The position numbers were made by a program, and so were the translations under genes. Shown here piece after piece: positions 1 to 9,665 of a stretch of DNA of 64,000 bases (positions are counted from its first letter, which is position 1; each line of letters opens with the position of its first letter). Location: positions 62,001 to 126,000 of the forward strand of contig NZ_JBBEXD010000001.1 in assembly GCF_037782385.1 (NCBI RefSeq). The letters run 5' to 3'. Below the pieces are notes generated by a model. It saw only the letters and a program-made list of their open reading frames with translations. It was not told where the DNA came from and ran no database searches. This stretch comes from Ascidiimonas meishanensis (lineage in GTDB: Bacteria > Bacteroidota > Bacteroidia > Flavobacteriales > Flavobacteriaceae).

Positions 1-86
1 ATGATATAAGATTACTTTCTTCATTTATTGTTGCCCTAAAAACCCTTATAAAAACCGTTTTTATTTTAACCCCAAGAATAAAAATT

Positions 87-2261
87 ATGAAACAAAGCCT
101 ACTCCGAACAGTATGCTATTTAATATACTGTTTAACCTTATGTAACATTTCGTTTGTCGCTGCTCAGCGACTCAATGCTCCTGATCTCTCTTTTACCTAT
201 GCTTGCGTAAAAGATAATTTTAATAGCTTTAATACTATTGTTAGTTTTGAAGAGCGTATTTTTAATTCAGATAATTCATTTATTCTTGAATTATCGGATG
301 CCAATGGAGACTTCAATAATCCATCTGTTCTTAAAACGATTAATGATCAAAATTACTCATTTGCCTTTGAAACCACTTTTGCTTTGCCATTAGATATTTC
401 GGGGGAAGGTTATATGTTAAGAGTAAGAGCTACTTCACCAGAAATGGTAGGTCCAGCGTCCCAAGCTTTTCATGCATTTTATGTGCCGGAAGCAACACTC
501 GTATTAAATAATTATACAGATGTAGCCATCTGCGGGGGTAACACGGCTACCATAAGTCTAAATCAGGAGGTAGCAGCTTCTTATATATGGTATAGAAATG
601 GTAATTTTTACAAAGAAGGTGGCTCTAGTATAAATGTAAGTTCTTCTGGAGATTACTATGCAGAGCCTTATTATGGAGATTGTACTGGCAGTATTTATTC
701 AAATATTATTAATGTTAGTTTTGGAGATGAGTTAAGTGCAGCCATAGTAGGGAGTGATGTTGTGGAGTCTTGCGAAGGAACTACACATATATTTAAAGCT
801 TCAATAACTGATTCCTCATTAGAATATCAATGGTTCCTAGATGGAAATAGAATTGAAAATCTTCCAAATTATGCACCAGAATTAGCTGTAGATGTTAATC
901 AGGGTTCTTATGGTGATTATACTTTAAAACTTATTAATGTTGGGGGATGTGAGGCGATATCACAAGAAGTTAGGTTGCAACCTAAGACTACTTCTGAAAC
1001 GATTTCTGCTGTAAGTCCTTTAGAAAATATTTTGTTGGACGGACAATCAACAGTTTTGAAGATAGCTACTTCTAGCACCAATCCAAGGATTACTTGGTAT
1101 AAAGATGAACAATTATTGAATAATGGTGGTACTTTTGAACTTAATGTGTCACAGCCTGGTGCATATTTTGCTAGGGTTACTGCTGCTGGTTCTTGTACCG
1201 GTATTATTGAATCCCCAGTTTTTACTGTAATGCAGCCAGTAAGCTTTACGGCAGCTATTGCACATGCTAATAATTATGAAACCTGTTTTAATACTAAAAC
1301 TTCACTAGAATTGCAAAGTATTATTGCTATTGCTGAAAATGGACTTGAGGTACGAGTTTCTGAAAACCTATATACTGAATTCAATTTGAATTGGAAAAAG
1401 AACGGAACGGCAATTAATCATTCACAGTCTATACTTTCTTTGAACTCTTATAATGAAAATGGGGACTATAAACTTGAGGCTTCCTACGGAGATATTCAAT
1501 TCACAACAAATACCCTAAGTGTACAATTAGGTATTCCAGAAAACGACATCATTTCAGATACTGATTTTATTTGTTCCAATAATGGCGCAGCAAATTTTTC
1601 TATCACAAATTATAACGGCGCAGTTTACAATTGGTATTTAGGTGAGAAATTAATTCGCACCTCTAACGAGTCTACTTTTACCGCAACGGAAGCAGGAAGC
1701 TACTCTGTAGAAACTATCTACAAAGGATGTGCTGTTTTCTCTGATTATTTTGAATTAAAACCATTTGGAGAAGATGTAGTAGAAATTTTTCCATCTCAAC
1801 AAGTATATATTCAAACGGGAGGTTCAGAAAATGTGTTCGCAAAAGGAGCTGATTCTTATCAATGGATTGATAGTAAGGGAATGGTGGTTTCAACTTCAAA
1901 CTCCTTTATCGCTATGGAAGAAGGCACTTTTTATTTAGTTGCTCAAAAAGATGGTTGTGAAATCCGCAAAGAAGTTACCGTAGCAATTTCAGATGTTACA
2001 GAGGTTCCCAATATCATTACACCAAACCAAGATAATATTAATGATAAATGGGTACTTCCTGCTAAGTTTGTAAATGACCCCGATATTGAAGTAATGATAT
2101 GTGACACATACGGAAAACCCGTTCTCAAAACTAAAGCATACCAAAATAATTGGCCAATGAATACAGCATCTGTTAAATATGAAGCTTCTATTTATTATTA
2201 CAATATTCATAAAAATGGTGAATCACTAAAAAAAGGATCAATTACAGTTGTTAATAGATAA
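87..2261 (+). CDS. Secreted Ig-repeat protein with type B T9SS sorting domain
   Basis: The 724-residue product has a signal peptide (about residues 1-26, cleavage near AAQ), then about six Ig/PKD-like repeats. Each repeat carries a W-[YFK]-x-[DN]-G-like strand followed by a G-[DST]-Y-x strand and often a Cys (for example near residues 165-210, 255-300 and 340-385). From about residue 639 to the end it matches the gliding-motility-associated C-terminal domain (CHU_C, type B sorting signal), beginning with NIITPNQDNINDKW. Proteins with this tail are exported through the type IX system and usually need a PorP/SprF-like partner; two such partners follow directly, the first 21 bases downstream. 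The cell-surface role is inferred as adhesion or binding. No enzymatic domain is visible. The 86 bases upstream hold no clear promoter. Confidence 0.88.
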   Translation: MKQSLLRTVCYLIYCLTLCNISFVAAQRLNAPDLSFTYACVKDNFNSFNTIVSFEERIFNSDNSFILELSDANGDFNNPSVLKTINDQNYSFAFETTFALPLDISGEGYMLRVRATSPEMVGPASQAFHAFYVPEATLVLNNYTDVAICGGNTATISLNQEVAASYIWYRNGNFYKEGGSSINVSSSGDYYAEPYYGDCTGSIYSNIINVSFGDELSAAIVGSDVVESCEGTTHIFKASITDSSLEYQWFLDGNRIENLPNYAPELAVDVNQGSYGDYTLKLINVGGCEAISQEVRLQPKTTSETISAVSPLENILLDGQSTVLKIATSSTNPRITWYKDEQLLNNGGTFELNVSQPGAYFARVTAAGSCTGIIESPVFTVMQPVSFTAAIAHANNYETCFNTKTSLELQSIIAIAENGLEVRVSENLYTEFNLNWKKNGTAINHSQSILSLNSYNENGDYKLEASYGDIQFTTNTLSVQLGIPENDIISDTDFICSNNGAANFSITNYNGAVYNWYLGEKLIRTSNESTFTATEAGSYSVETIYKGCAVFSDYFELKPFGEDVVEIFPSQQVYIQTGGSENVFAKGADSYQWIDSKGMVVSTSNSFIAMEEGTFYLVAQKDGCEIRKEVTVAISDVTEVPNIITPNQDNINDKWVLPAKFVNDPDIEVMICDTYGKPVLKTKAYQNNWPMNTASVKYEASIYYYNIHKNGESLKKGSITVVNR

Positions 2262-2282
2262 AATAATCTACGTGCTTTTTAG

Positions 2283-4025
2283 ATGATAAAAAAAATATCT
2301 TTTTTCATATTCGTATTACTCTACGGACTCTTGCAAGCGCAACAGTCCGTTTTGCCTGTTGATTGGCGCCAGCATAACTTAGCAAAGTATAATGATAATG
2401 TTTTTAATCCAGCATTATCATTTGTGCGTAATGAACAAATGAATCTGAGTCTATGGGGACGCATTCAATGGGTGAATGTAGAAGATTCACCACGAACCTA
2501 TTTTATTAACTATAGTGGAAAGGCTGGAGAAAAATCAGGCGCAGGCTTGGCATTATTTCAACATAATATTGGACTTTTTACAGATTCAGGTTTAATGGCG
2601 AATTATGCAAGAGGAATTCAACTTGCACGAGAGTCATGGCTTACTTTTGGTATTAATATTATAGCATTTAAAAGAGGATTAAACGAGGCTAATTTTATCA
2701 CACCACAACCAGACCCATCAATACTGGAAGGAAAAGATGACTTTATTTTGGCTTTAATGCCAGGAATTAATCTTACACTGGATAGATTTAATATAGGAAT
2801 TACATCAGAAAACTTATTTGATTATAATCTTTCTAGTTCTGGACAGCAGACTGATTTTGGAGATAAAATTTTTTTAGGATATAGTAGTTATGATTTTAAA
2901 GTAGGGCAAAATTCAAGCAGCTGGAAAAATTCAATACTACGAACAACTATTTATGCAAAAACAATTCCTAATCAGGATTTACAATATGGTCTAGGCGCAT
3001 TAATGGACGTTCCAGAATATGGGTGGATTCAAGCCGGTTACAATAATTTTTATGGCATTTCTGGTGGTTTAGGTGCTAAGGTGTCAAAAGGGATTGCCGT
3101 AGGGTTCTTAATAGAAACCGGAACTAGAAATACCAATCAGGCATTTGGTGCTACCTATGAGATAACTGCTGCCATAGAATTTGGAAATGTAAAAGGTACA
3201 GATGAACAATTGGTGTTCAAGGAAGGTCCTAAACCAGTTAGACGAAGAAAAGTTACCTCTGAGGAAGAAAATCAGAGCCTTGAAATAATTCAAAATAAGG
3301 AAGTTTCCAAGAATGAAGAAATCAAAGAAGTAACCGCCCAAGTTTCCAATAAAGAAACAGATAAGGTTGAGACTTCAAAACCAGCAATAATTTCTGAGGA
3401 GAACCTAGCAAAGGAAAGTTTAAAAGTGCCCCCTAAAAGAAGTAGACGCAGAGTTGTTGTTTCTAATGAAGAAGAAGAAGTTGTTGTTTTAGGGAATAAA
3501 AAAGAATCTACGCCAACAGGTGTTTTAAAGACTAGTTTGCAGGATGATGTAAATAATGATAACATTCCAGATAACGCTAATAAAAGTGTTGAGAATGTGG
3601 TTACTGATGTACTAAGTGAAAAAAACAAAGACACGCTCAACTTTGACAATATTCAACAAATGGAAATCAAACAATTGGAATCTTATGCAATTGATAAAAA
3701 TACAGATAGGAATGTTTTAAACGCTTTATTCAAGGAACAAGTAGAAAATACTCGATACAAAGTAGTTGAGAGAATTGAAGGAGTTGAATATGGTTTTTAT
3801 TTGGTTGTAAATGTGTTTGCGCAAAAGAAGTATTTTGATTTGTTTATGAGGCTTCTAAGTGCTCAAAGCCTAGATCCTAAGTCGTTTTATAACCCAGATA
3901 ACAATTACTATTATGTTTATCTGAAGAAATATGATAAACTTTCAGAAGCAGAACAAGACAGACGTTCTTCTTACAATGGCTCGTACACGGGAGAAACATG
4001 GATTTTATGGGTGCGAGCAAACTAA
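2283..4025 (+). CDS. PorP/SprF-family outer-membrane protein with charged linker and SPOR-like C-terminal domain
   Basis: The 580-residue product has a signal peptide (residues 1-20). A PorP/SprF beta-barrel spans about residues 22-300, with the family-typical opening (DWRQHNLAKYNDNVFNPA) and repeated GxxxNxxxYG strands. A long charged, probably disordered linker follows (about 315-480) containing two basic clusters, PVRRRK and KRSRRR. The C-terminal 90 residues fold by pattern like a SPOR domain (GFYLVVNVF, amphipathic helix, NNYYYVYLKKY) and recur in the next gene. PorP/SprF proteins assist T9SS export or anchoring of type B cargo, which fits the preceding gene. Peptidoglycan or periplasmic contact of the C-terminal domain is inference. 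It is likely cotranscribed with its neighbours. Confidence 0.85.
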   Translation: MIKKISFFIFVLLYGLLQAQQSVLPVDWRQHNLAKYNDNVFNPALSFVRNEQMNLSLWGRIQWVNVEDSPRTYFINYSGKAGEKSGAGLALFQHNIGLFTDSGLMANYARGIQLARESWLTFGINIIAFKRGLNEANFITPQPDPSILEGKDDFILALMPGINLTLDRFNIGITSENLFDYNLSSSGQQTDFGDKIFLGYSSYDFKVGQNSSSWKNSILRTTIYAKTIPNQDLQYGLGALMDVPEYGWIQAGYNNFYGISGGLGAKVSKGIAVGFLIETGTRNTNQAFGATYEITAAIEFGNVKGTDEQLVFKEGPKPVRRRKVTSEEENQSLEIIQNKEVSKNEEIKEVTAQVSNKETDKVETSKPAIISEENLAKESLKVPPKRSRRRVVVSNEEEEVVVLGNKKESTPTGVLKTSLQDDVNNDNIPDNANKSVENVVTDVLSEKNKDTLNFDNIQQMEIKQLESYAIDKNTDRNVLNALFKEQVENTRYKVVERIEGVEYGFYLVVNVFAQKKYFDLFMRLLSAQSLDPKSFYNPDNNYYYVYLKKYDKLSEAEQDRRSSYNGSYTGETWILWVRAN

Positions 4026-4100
4026 GTATTTAGAGATTTAATTTTTGTGTAATTTGTAGTAGTACTTTTACAACTCATTGTTTTTTCTTTACTTCGCTTC

Positions 4101-5423
4101 ATGATAAGAAATATTTTGAGTCTCTTTATATTTTTTGGAAGTCTAAGTTTGCTAGGACAGGAAAGTAATACCCCTAGAGATTTAAGGCAACACAATCTAG
4201 GTAACTTCAACTCTAACATCTTAAATCCTGCATTTTCATATGCCCGCAATGAAAACCCTACGGCCTTGTTTTGGGGAAGAAGCCAATGGACAGATTTAGA
4301 ATTCTCACCAGAAACCTATTTTATAAATTATTCTCAAAGAATTAATGATTATTCTGCTGCTGGTCTGGGTGGTTTTTTGCATGATACAGGTATTTATGAA
4401 ACTGGTGGTTTTATTGGTAATTATGCATATTCATTTGATGTGGGTAGAGAATCCCAGATTACTATAGGACTCAATATTATAGGTTCTATACGCAAACTTC
4501 AGAAGTTTTTCTTTACCAGAGAAGAATACGAAGCTTTACCTAAAGAACAAAGAGAAAATTTTACTCTTGCAGCCATGCCAGGTATTGTGTTTACATCTGG
4601 CAATCTCACATTAGGAGTGGTTTCAGAAAACCTCGTTGATTATAACCTTACTAATTCAGAAGCTGTCTCTGATGATAAAATTTTCACAGGGCACGCCGGG
4701 TATCAGTTTGATTTTGATTCTTCAAGTACGTTGTTTGAGGGAGGAAGTCTAAAAACATTAGCTTATATAAAAAATATACCCAATTTTGAAACACAATACG
4801 GAGGTAGTATTTTGCTAGATATTTCTCATGGTTGGATGCAGGCAGGATATAATAATTTTTATGGTCCTGCTATAGGTCTTGGCGCAAAAATTAATAAGCT
4901 AAGAATAGGCGGTATAATAGAATTACCTAATGCGGAATCTGACGAAAACCTAGGTACTACATTTGAAGTATTTCTAGCTTGGAATTTTGGTGATCCGAAG
5001 GAAAACAATAAAGGATTTGCTGGTCCGGTAAAGAAAAAGAAGCCTAAGAAGAAAGTAATTATTCAAAAAGAAGTAACCGTAACTGAAGATGCTTTAAGTG
5101 AAAATAATAAGAAATCAGATTCATTATCGTCTACTATAACCAAAATTGATGATCATTATTCTACTGTTGAAAAAATAGAGGGCGTAGCCCCTGGTTTTTA
5201 CTTAATTGTAAATGTGTATAGCACACAAAAATATTTTGAATCATTTATGGCAAAACTCAAGAAGCAAGGGCTTACCCCTAAATACTTTGTTAATGAAGCA
5301 AACAATTACTATTATGTGTATTTGGAAAAGTATGATACTTTTAAAGCTGCATCTGCTGCCAGAATAAGTAACTATAATGGCAAATACAAAGGATCTTCCT
5401 GGATTTTTAACATACAGAAATAA
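4101..5423 (+). CDS. PorP/SprF-family outer-membrane protein, paralogue of the preceding gene
   Basis: The 440-residue product has a signal peptide (about residues 1-18, ending LLGQ), a PorP/SprF barrel (DLRQHNLGNFNSNILNPAFS onward, to about residue 300), a short lysine-rich linker (KKKKPKKK near 313) and the same SPOR-like C-terminal domain as the upstream gene (GFYLIVNVYSTQKYF...NNYYYVYLEKY). It lies 75 bases after its paralogue, so the pair looks like a tandem duplication whose linkers have diverged: about 165 residues in the first protein and about 50 here. The role is probably as a T9SS accessory for a type B cargo such as the first gene of the window. It is unclear whether the two copies serve one cargo or two. 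Confidence 0.84.
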   Translation: MIRNILSLFIFFGSLSLLGQESNTPRDLRQHNLGNFNSNILNPAFSYARNENPTALFWGRSQWTDLEFSPETYFINYSQRINDYSAAGLGGFLHDTGIYETGGFIGNYAYSFDVGRESQITIGLNIIGSIRKLQKFFFTREEYEALPKEQRENFTLAAMPGIVFTSGNLTLGVVSENLVDYNLTNSEAVSDDKIFTGHAGYQFDFDSSSTLFEGGSLKTLAYIKNIPNFETQYGGSILLDISHGWMQAGYNNFYGPAIGLGAKINKLRIGGIIELPNAESDENLGTTFEVFLAWNFGDPKENNKGFAGPVKKKKPKKKVIIQKEVTVTEDALSENNKKSDSLSSTITKIDDHYSTVEKIEGVAPGFYLIVNVYSTQKYFESFMAKLKKQGLTPKYFVNEANNYYYVYLEKYDTFKAASAARISNYNGKYKGSSWIFNIQK

Positions 5424-5473
5424 AGATACAGGCAATAAGGATAAAAGTTCTTCTCAATTGTTTACTGGATAGC

Positions 5474-5674
5474 TTAAGCCCACATTAAATGCTTAAAACC
5501 TATGGGTTGAACCTTAGGAAGTATCTCAGAATTCACAAAAGATGTCTATAAAATGATTCTATAGCTTTTGGCTCTTTAATGTTAAAAGTTCTACTTATCT
5601 ATTTTTAATTCATATGCTAAAAAAACAATGAATTGAGAATCATTAAATACCACTTTTAGAACAAAATGATCCAT
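5474..5674 (-). pseudogene. Possible decayed coding remnant in a 340-base gap (weak)
   Basis: The 342 bases between the PorP/SprF gene and the convergent thioesterase hold no intact gene. On the minus strand three short open stretches in different frames follow each other: 5674-5591 (starts ATG, 27 residues), 5589-5533, and about 5539-5474. Joined by two frameshifts they would read as one peptide of about 70 residues. I do not recognise it, and at this AT content such stretches can arise by chance; another frame here also reads openly for 14 residues. A weak imperfect hairpin (5537-5569) lies inside it. No RNA gene or clear terminator is visible in the gap. Confidence 0.12.
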
Positions 5675-5765
5675 AGTAAGGTACCATTCTTAGTTACAAA
5701 CCATTACAGAAACCTCATACGTATATGCTTATTGAAGCTTTATAATTAATTTAGCATTGGAATTT

Positions 5766-6206
5766 TTATAGTATTTCTACTTTGAAGTCTTTAGTGGTAG
5801 GGATATTACGTATAATTTCTTGTATTCTTTCTTCTGGTTGAATCAGTTTTCGCTTTGAAAGATCTAAAAAGCCCCCTTCTACCCTTAAAATACATGCTAA
5901 AGTTTGATCTTGTTTACGAACATTATGTTGAATGCCCCAACGTGAAAAATCTCTAGAAAGAAAGAAACATTGGCAATCCAAAGTAATGGTTTCATCCAAA
6001 AGAACCTCCCTCATGTATTCACAAGATGATCTTAAAATTACAGGACCGTATCCAGAAGTAATGAATTTATGAAATGGATAGCCATGTTCTCTGAAGTATG
6101 CGATACGTGTTTGATCTCCAAAGTCTAGGTATACTGAGTTACGGAGATGCATGTAAGGGTCTACATCAGACCATTTAATGGTGAAAGAAGTTTTAAAATA
6201 ATTCAT
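5766..6206 (-). CDS. Acyl-CoA thioesterase, hotdog fold (4HBT family)
   Basis: The 146-residue protein has the 4-hydroxybenzoyl-CoA thioesterase-type hotdog pattern. It opens with a beta strand and then WSDVDPYMHLRNSVYLDF, the usual D-x-D...H-x-x-N-x-x-Y-L catalytic helix region near residues 13-30, followed by long strands (about 60-125). It probably hydrolyses an acyl-CoA or acyl-ACP thioester in the cytoplasm; the substrate is unknown. It starts 33 bases after the stop of the TetR regulator upstream on the same strand, so the two are likely one operon with the thioesterase as a regulated target. Length is normal for the family. Confidence 0.8.
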   Translation of the reverse strand: MNYFKTSFTIKWSDVDPYMHLRNSVYLDFGDQTRIAYFREHGYPFHKFITSGYGPVILRSSCEYMREVLLDETITLDCQCFFLSRDFSRWGIQHNVRKQDQTLACILRVEGGFLDLSKRKLIQPEERIQEIIRNIPTTKDFKVEIL

Positions 6207-6239
6207 ATAATACTGAAAGGTATATTTTTAAAAGAAAAA

Positions 6240-6836
6240 CTATATTTTAAGTTGCGTAATTATTAATTTGTCTATTACATCCATCATCTCTTTTAGGTAA
6301 CTTGTATTTTCCATTATTGTAGCTGAAAATACAGCGCCTTCAATCATGGTAAATAATTGTCTGCTATATCTTTCTGAATTTATATAAGGTTTTATCTCGG
6401 CCTTTACTTTACCTTCTGTAATAATATCTTCTATGATTTTTTGAAGCTTCACAACAACCAATTGCACCCTTTCCTGAAGATGCACATTTTGATTTTTAGT
6501 ATCCACACCCACATTCAAAACAGGGCATCCCCCAAAATCCTTTGTATAATCTGCATAAAACCTATAAAAATTAGTAAGAACAAAAAGTTTTTGTAGAGGA
6601 GAGGAAGTCGCTTCTAATCTGTTTGTTATTTTAGTTAGTAGCTTTTCAATATTATAATTAAAAGCCAGAATTGCAAGCTCTTCTTTATTTTTAAAATTAC
6701 CATAAATAGCACCTTTGGTCAAACCAGTAGCTTCGGTAAGATCACTTAAACTTGTAGCAGCATATCCCTTTCTATTGAAAATGGGAGCAACCGTTTCTAT
6801 AATATAGGTACTAGTTCTTTCTGCTTTTGTACTCAT
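6240..6836 (-). CDS. TetR/AcrR-family transcriptional regulator
   Basis: The 198-residue protein has the N-terminal TetR helix-turn-helix: ATSLSDLTEATGLTKGAIYGNF is the recognition region, at about residues 25-48 from the start used here. An alpha-helical ligand domain (about 55-195) follows; its cysteine and aromatic residues give no ligand clue. I chose the ATG at 6836 (MSTKAERT). An in-frame ATG 66 bases upstream would add 22 residues rich in Ile and Phe that the family lacks, and a promoter-like TATATTTG lies between the two (6861-6854). It is probably a repressor of itself and of the thioesterase behind it. Confidence 0.85.
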   Translation of the reverse strand: MSTKAERTSTYIIETVAPIFNRKGYAATSLSDLTEATGLTKGAIYGNFKNKEELAILAFNYNIEKLLTKITNRLEATSSPLQKLFVLTNFYRFYADYTKDFGGCPVLNVGVDTKNQNVHLQERVQLVVVKLQKIIEDIITEGKVKAEIKPYINSERYSRQLFTMIEGAVFSATIMENTSYLKEMMDVIDKLIITQLKI

Positions 6837-6853
6837 TATAAGTAATTGATTCT

Positions 6854-6861
6854 CAAATATA
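6854..6861 (-). promoter_or_regulatory. Candidate -7 box for the tetR-type gene
   Basis: Read on the minus strand this is TATATTTG, matching the Bacteroidota -7 consensus TAnnTTTG, 17 bases before the chosen start. No TTG is found at the expected -33 spacing, so the call rests on the -7 box alone. Confidence 0.35.
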
Positions 6862-6954
6862 ACAAAAATATCATACTTATCGGTATTTATAATTACTTTC
6901 AAATAAGCATAGCAAATAATGGCTATGAACTATAAATTATTTAACCAAAAAAAT

Positions 6955-6980
6955 AAAAGCCCTGACAACACAGGGCTTTT
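6955..6980 (-). terminator. Rho-independent terminator after clpB
   Basis: A perfect 10-bp stem (AAAAGCCCTG / CAGGGCTTTT, 6955-6964 with 6971-6980) closes a 6-base loop. In the minus direction it is followed by a T-rich tract (complement of the A run at 6947-6953). It lies 27 bases beyond the clpB stop. Confidence 0.88.
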
Positions 6981-7007
6981 ATAGTTTTACCTTGTTTCTG
7001 AAATTAC

Positions 7008-9614
7008 TTAAGAATTCACTAAATTAATTTGATTTCTAAAGACTAGTTTATTGTCAAATGCATCCAGAAGAATAATACTGTCTGTATTAACTTTGCCACT
7101 TAGAATATCTTTAGATAGCATATTTAGCACCTCCTTCTGAATTACTCTTTTAACAGGTCTTGCACCGTAATGGGGGTCAAAGCCTTTTACCGCTAAATAT
7201 TGAATAGCATCTTCGGTTGCATCTAAAGTTATATTTTGTTTGGCGACCATTTTGGTGATATTCTTCATTTGTAATCTTACAATTTCTATGATATCGGTTT
7301 CACTTAATGGAGTAAACATAATGATATCATCAATTCTATTTAGAAATTCTGGTTTTACGGTATTCTTTAGCAAGCTCAGTACTTCCACTTTGGCAGCTTC
7401 TGTAGCTGAATTCAAATCTTTCAGGGTTTCAAATTTTTCTTGAATGATAGCACTCCCCATATTACTGGTCATAATAATAATGGTGTTTTTAAAATCAGCA
7501 ATACGTCCTTTATTATCAGTTAATCTTCCTTCATCTAAAACCTGTAATAAAATATTAAAAGTATCTGGATGTGCCTTTTCAATTTCGTCTAGCAACACCA
7601 CAGAATAAGGTTTTCTCCTTACTGCTTCTGTTAATTGCCCTCCTTCGTCATACCCTACATATCCAGGAGGAGCTCCTACTAATCTACTCACTGCATGACG
7701 CTCTTGATATTCACTCATATCTATTCTAGTCATTGCATTTTCATCATCAAAAAGATAGGAAGCAAGGGTTTTTGCTAACTCTGTTTTACCTACTCCTGTG
7801 GTACCCAAAAATAAGAAGGAACCAATGGGTCTTTTCTCATCTTGCAATCCAGCTCTACTTCTTCTTATAGCATCAGAAACTGCTTCAATAGCTTCATCTT
7901 GACCAACAACTCGTTGATGAAGTTCATCCTCTAGCTTAAGGAGTTTTTCTCTTTCACTCTGTAACATTTTCGCAACTGGAATCCCAGTCCATTTAGCAAC
8001 TACTTCTGCAATATCTTCATAAGTAACTTCTTCTTTTATTAAAGAGGCTCCGTCAGTTTGTTGTTCTTGTAATTCTATTTCTAAAGAATCTAGTTTTTCC
8101 TGCGCTTCCTTGATTTTGCCATAACGTATTTCAGCTACTTTTCCATAATTTCCGTTTCTTTCTGCTCTTTCTGCTTCAACTTTGAAATTTTCAATGGCTT
8201 CTTTTGTATTCTGAATGGTATCAACTATTTCTTTTTCACTTTTCCATTTGGCAAATATTTCATTTCGTTGTTCTTTCAAATTAGCCAAATCTATATTCAA
8301 AGACTTTAACTTTTCTGTATCATCTTCCCGCTTTATAGCTTCAATTTCAATCTCCAATTGCATTATTTTACGATCTAATACATCCAATTCTTCCGGTTTG
8401 GTATTGATCTCCATTCGTAATTTTGAAGCCGATTCATCCATGAGGTCAATAGCCTTATCAGGGAGAAATCTATTGGTAATATACCTTTGAGATAATTCTA
8501 CCGCACCAATAATAGCTTCATCTTTGATTCTTACTTTATGATGTGTTTCATACTTTTCTTTGATACCTCTAAGTATAGAAATAGCACTTTCAATATCAGG
8601 CTCAGCTACCAATACTTTTTGGAAGCGACGTTCTAACGCTTTGTCTTTTTCAAAATACTTTTGATATTCATCTAGGGTAGTAGCTCCAATAGCTCTTAAT
8701 TCCCCTCTAGCAAGAGCTGGTTTAAGTATGTTGGCAGCGTCCATAGCACCTTCACCACCACCTGCACCAACCAATGTATGGATTTCATCTATAAATAGTA
8801 CAATATTTCCATCACTAGAGGTTACTTCTTTTATTACAGACTTCAAGCGTTCTTCAAACTCACCTTTGTATTTAGCCCCTGCAATCAAAGCACCCATATC
8901 TAAAGAGTGAACCTCTTTATCTCTAAGGTTATCTGGAACATCGCCTTGAACAATTCTATGGGCAAGTCCTTCTGCTATTGCGGTCTTTCCAACCCCTGGT
9001 TCTCCCACGAGCATAGGGTTATTTTTGGTTCTTCTTGATAGAATTTGAAGAATTCTTCGTATTTCTTCATCTCTACCTATTACGGGATCTAGTTTCCCTT
9101 CATTGGCAAGTTGATTTAAATTTCTTGAATATTTTGATAATGAGTTATAGGTGTCTTCTGCACTGGCGGAAGTGACTCGCTCTCCTTTTCTAAGCTCCTC
9201 AATAGCCGATTTAAATGCCTTTTCTGAAACCCCTTGATCTTTTAATATTTGAGCAATTTTACTATTTGACTTAAAAATGGCTAAAACAATATGTTCAATG
9301 GAAATGAACTCGTCTTTCATTTTTCTGGCAATAATAGATGCTTCACTCATGGTAGTGCCTGCTTCACGAGAAAACATAATCTCTCCCCCCGTAACTTTTG
9401 GAAAACTTTGTAAAGTGCTTTCTAAAATTTGCTTAAGTAACGTGATATTTACTTGGAGCTTTTTTAAAAGAAAGGGAAGAACATTTTTATCTATTTCAAG
9501 AATAGCTTTGAAAATATGCTCATTTTCAATCTGTTGATGATCATATCGCTTTGCGATTTCTTGAGCTCTTTGTACAGCCTCCTGAGTTTTTATAGTGAAA
9601 TTATTTAGATTCAT
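7008..9614 (-). CDS. clpB: ATP-dependent disaggregase ClpB
   Basis: The 868-residue protein has the full ClpB layout: double Clp-N domain (1-145), first AAA+ module with Walker A GEPGVGKT (about 203-210) and Walker B VLFIDEIHT, a coiled-coil middle domain (about 405-525), second AAA+ module with GTTGVGKTELAK (about 600-611) and FLNRIDDII sensor region, and the C-terminal domain. The coiled-coil middle domain separates it from ClpA and ClpC. It rescues aggregated proteins together with DnaK in the cytoplasm. It is a single-gene unit with its own terminator. The upstream region carries GACAT/ATGTC repeats (9666-9710) that could be a stress-control site; no clean TAnnTTTG promoter was found. Confidence 0.97.
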   Translation of the reverse strand: MNLNNFTIKTQEAVQRAQEIAKRYDHQQIENEHIFKAILEIDKNVLPFLLKKLQVNITLLKQILESTLQSFPKVTGGEIMFSREAGTTMSEASIIARKMKDEFISIEHIVLAIFKSNSKIAQILKDQGVSEKAFKSAIEELRKGERVTSASAEDTYNSLSKYSRNLNQLANEGKLDPVIGRDEEIRRILQILSRRTKNNPMLVGEPGVGKTAIAEGLAHRIVQGDVPDNLRDKEVHSLDMGALIAGAKYKGEFEERLKSVIKEVTSSDGNIVLFIDEIHTLVGAGGGEGAMDAANILKPALARGELRAIGATTLDEYQKYFEKDKALERRFQKVLVAEPDIESAISILRGIKEKYETHHKVRIKDEAIIGAVELSQRYITNRFLPDKAIDLMDESASKLRMEINTKPEELDVLDRKIMQLEIEIEAIKREDDTEKLKSLNIDLANLKEQRNEIFAKWKSEKEIVDTIQNTKEAIENFKVEAERAERNGNYGKVAEIRYGKIKEAQEKLDSLEIELQEQQTDGASLIKEEVTYEDIAEVVAKWTGIPVAKMLQSEREKLLKLEDELHQRVVGQDEAIEAVSDAIRRSRAGLQDEKRPIGSFLFLGTTGVGKTELAKTLASYLFDDENAMTRIDMSEYQERHAVSRLVGAPPGYVGYDEGGQLTEAVRRKPYSVVLLDEIEKAHPDTFNILLQVLDEGRLTDNKGRIADFKNTIIIMTSNMGSAIIQEKFETLKDLNSATEAAKVEVLSLLKNTVKPEFLNRIDDIIMFTPLSETDIIEIVRLQMKNITKMVAKQNITLDATEDAIQYLAVKGFDPHYGARPVKRVIQKEVLNMLSKDILSGKVNTDSIILLDAFDNKLVFRNQINLVNS

Positions 9615-9665
9615 ATCTTTTGTTTATTTCTTTTCAAACAATTCTTGTTCCATTTCAATTTTCTA

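Noticed and set aside
3290..3649. A 119-codon minus-strand open frame opposite the PorP/SprF linker
   Set aside because: It is rich in Ser and Leu as the shadow of the Glu/Lys/Asn-rich linker on the plus strand; the plus frame has a clear family and continues on both sides.
5537..5569. Imperfect hairpin in the 5.4-5.8 kb gap as a terminator
   Set aside because: The two 5-bp arms are interrupted by a 4-base bulge and AT-only pairing dominates; no T run on the plus side.
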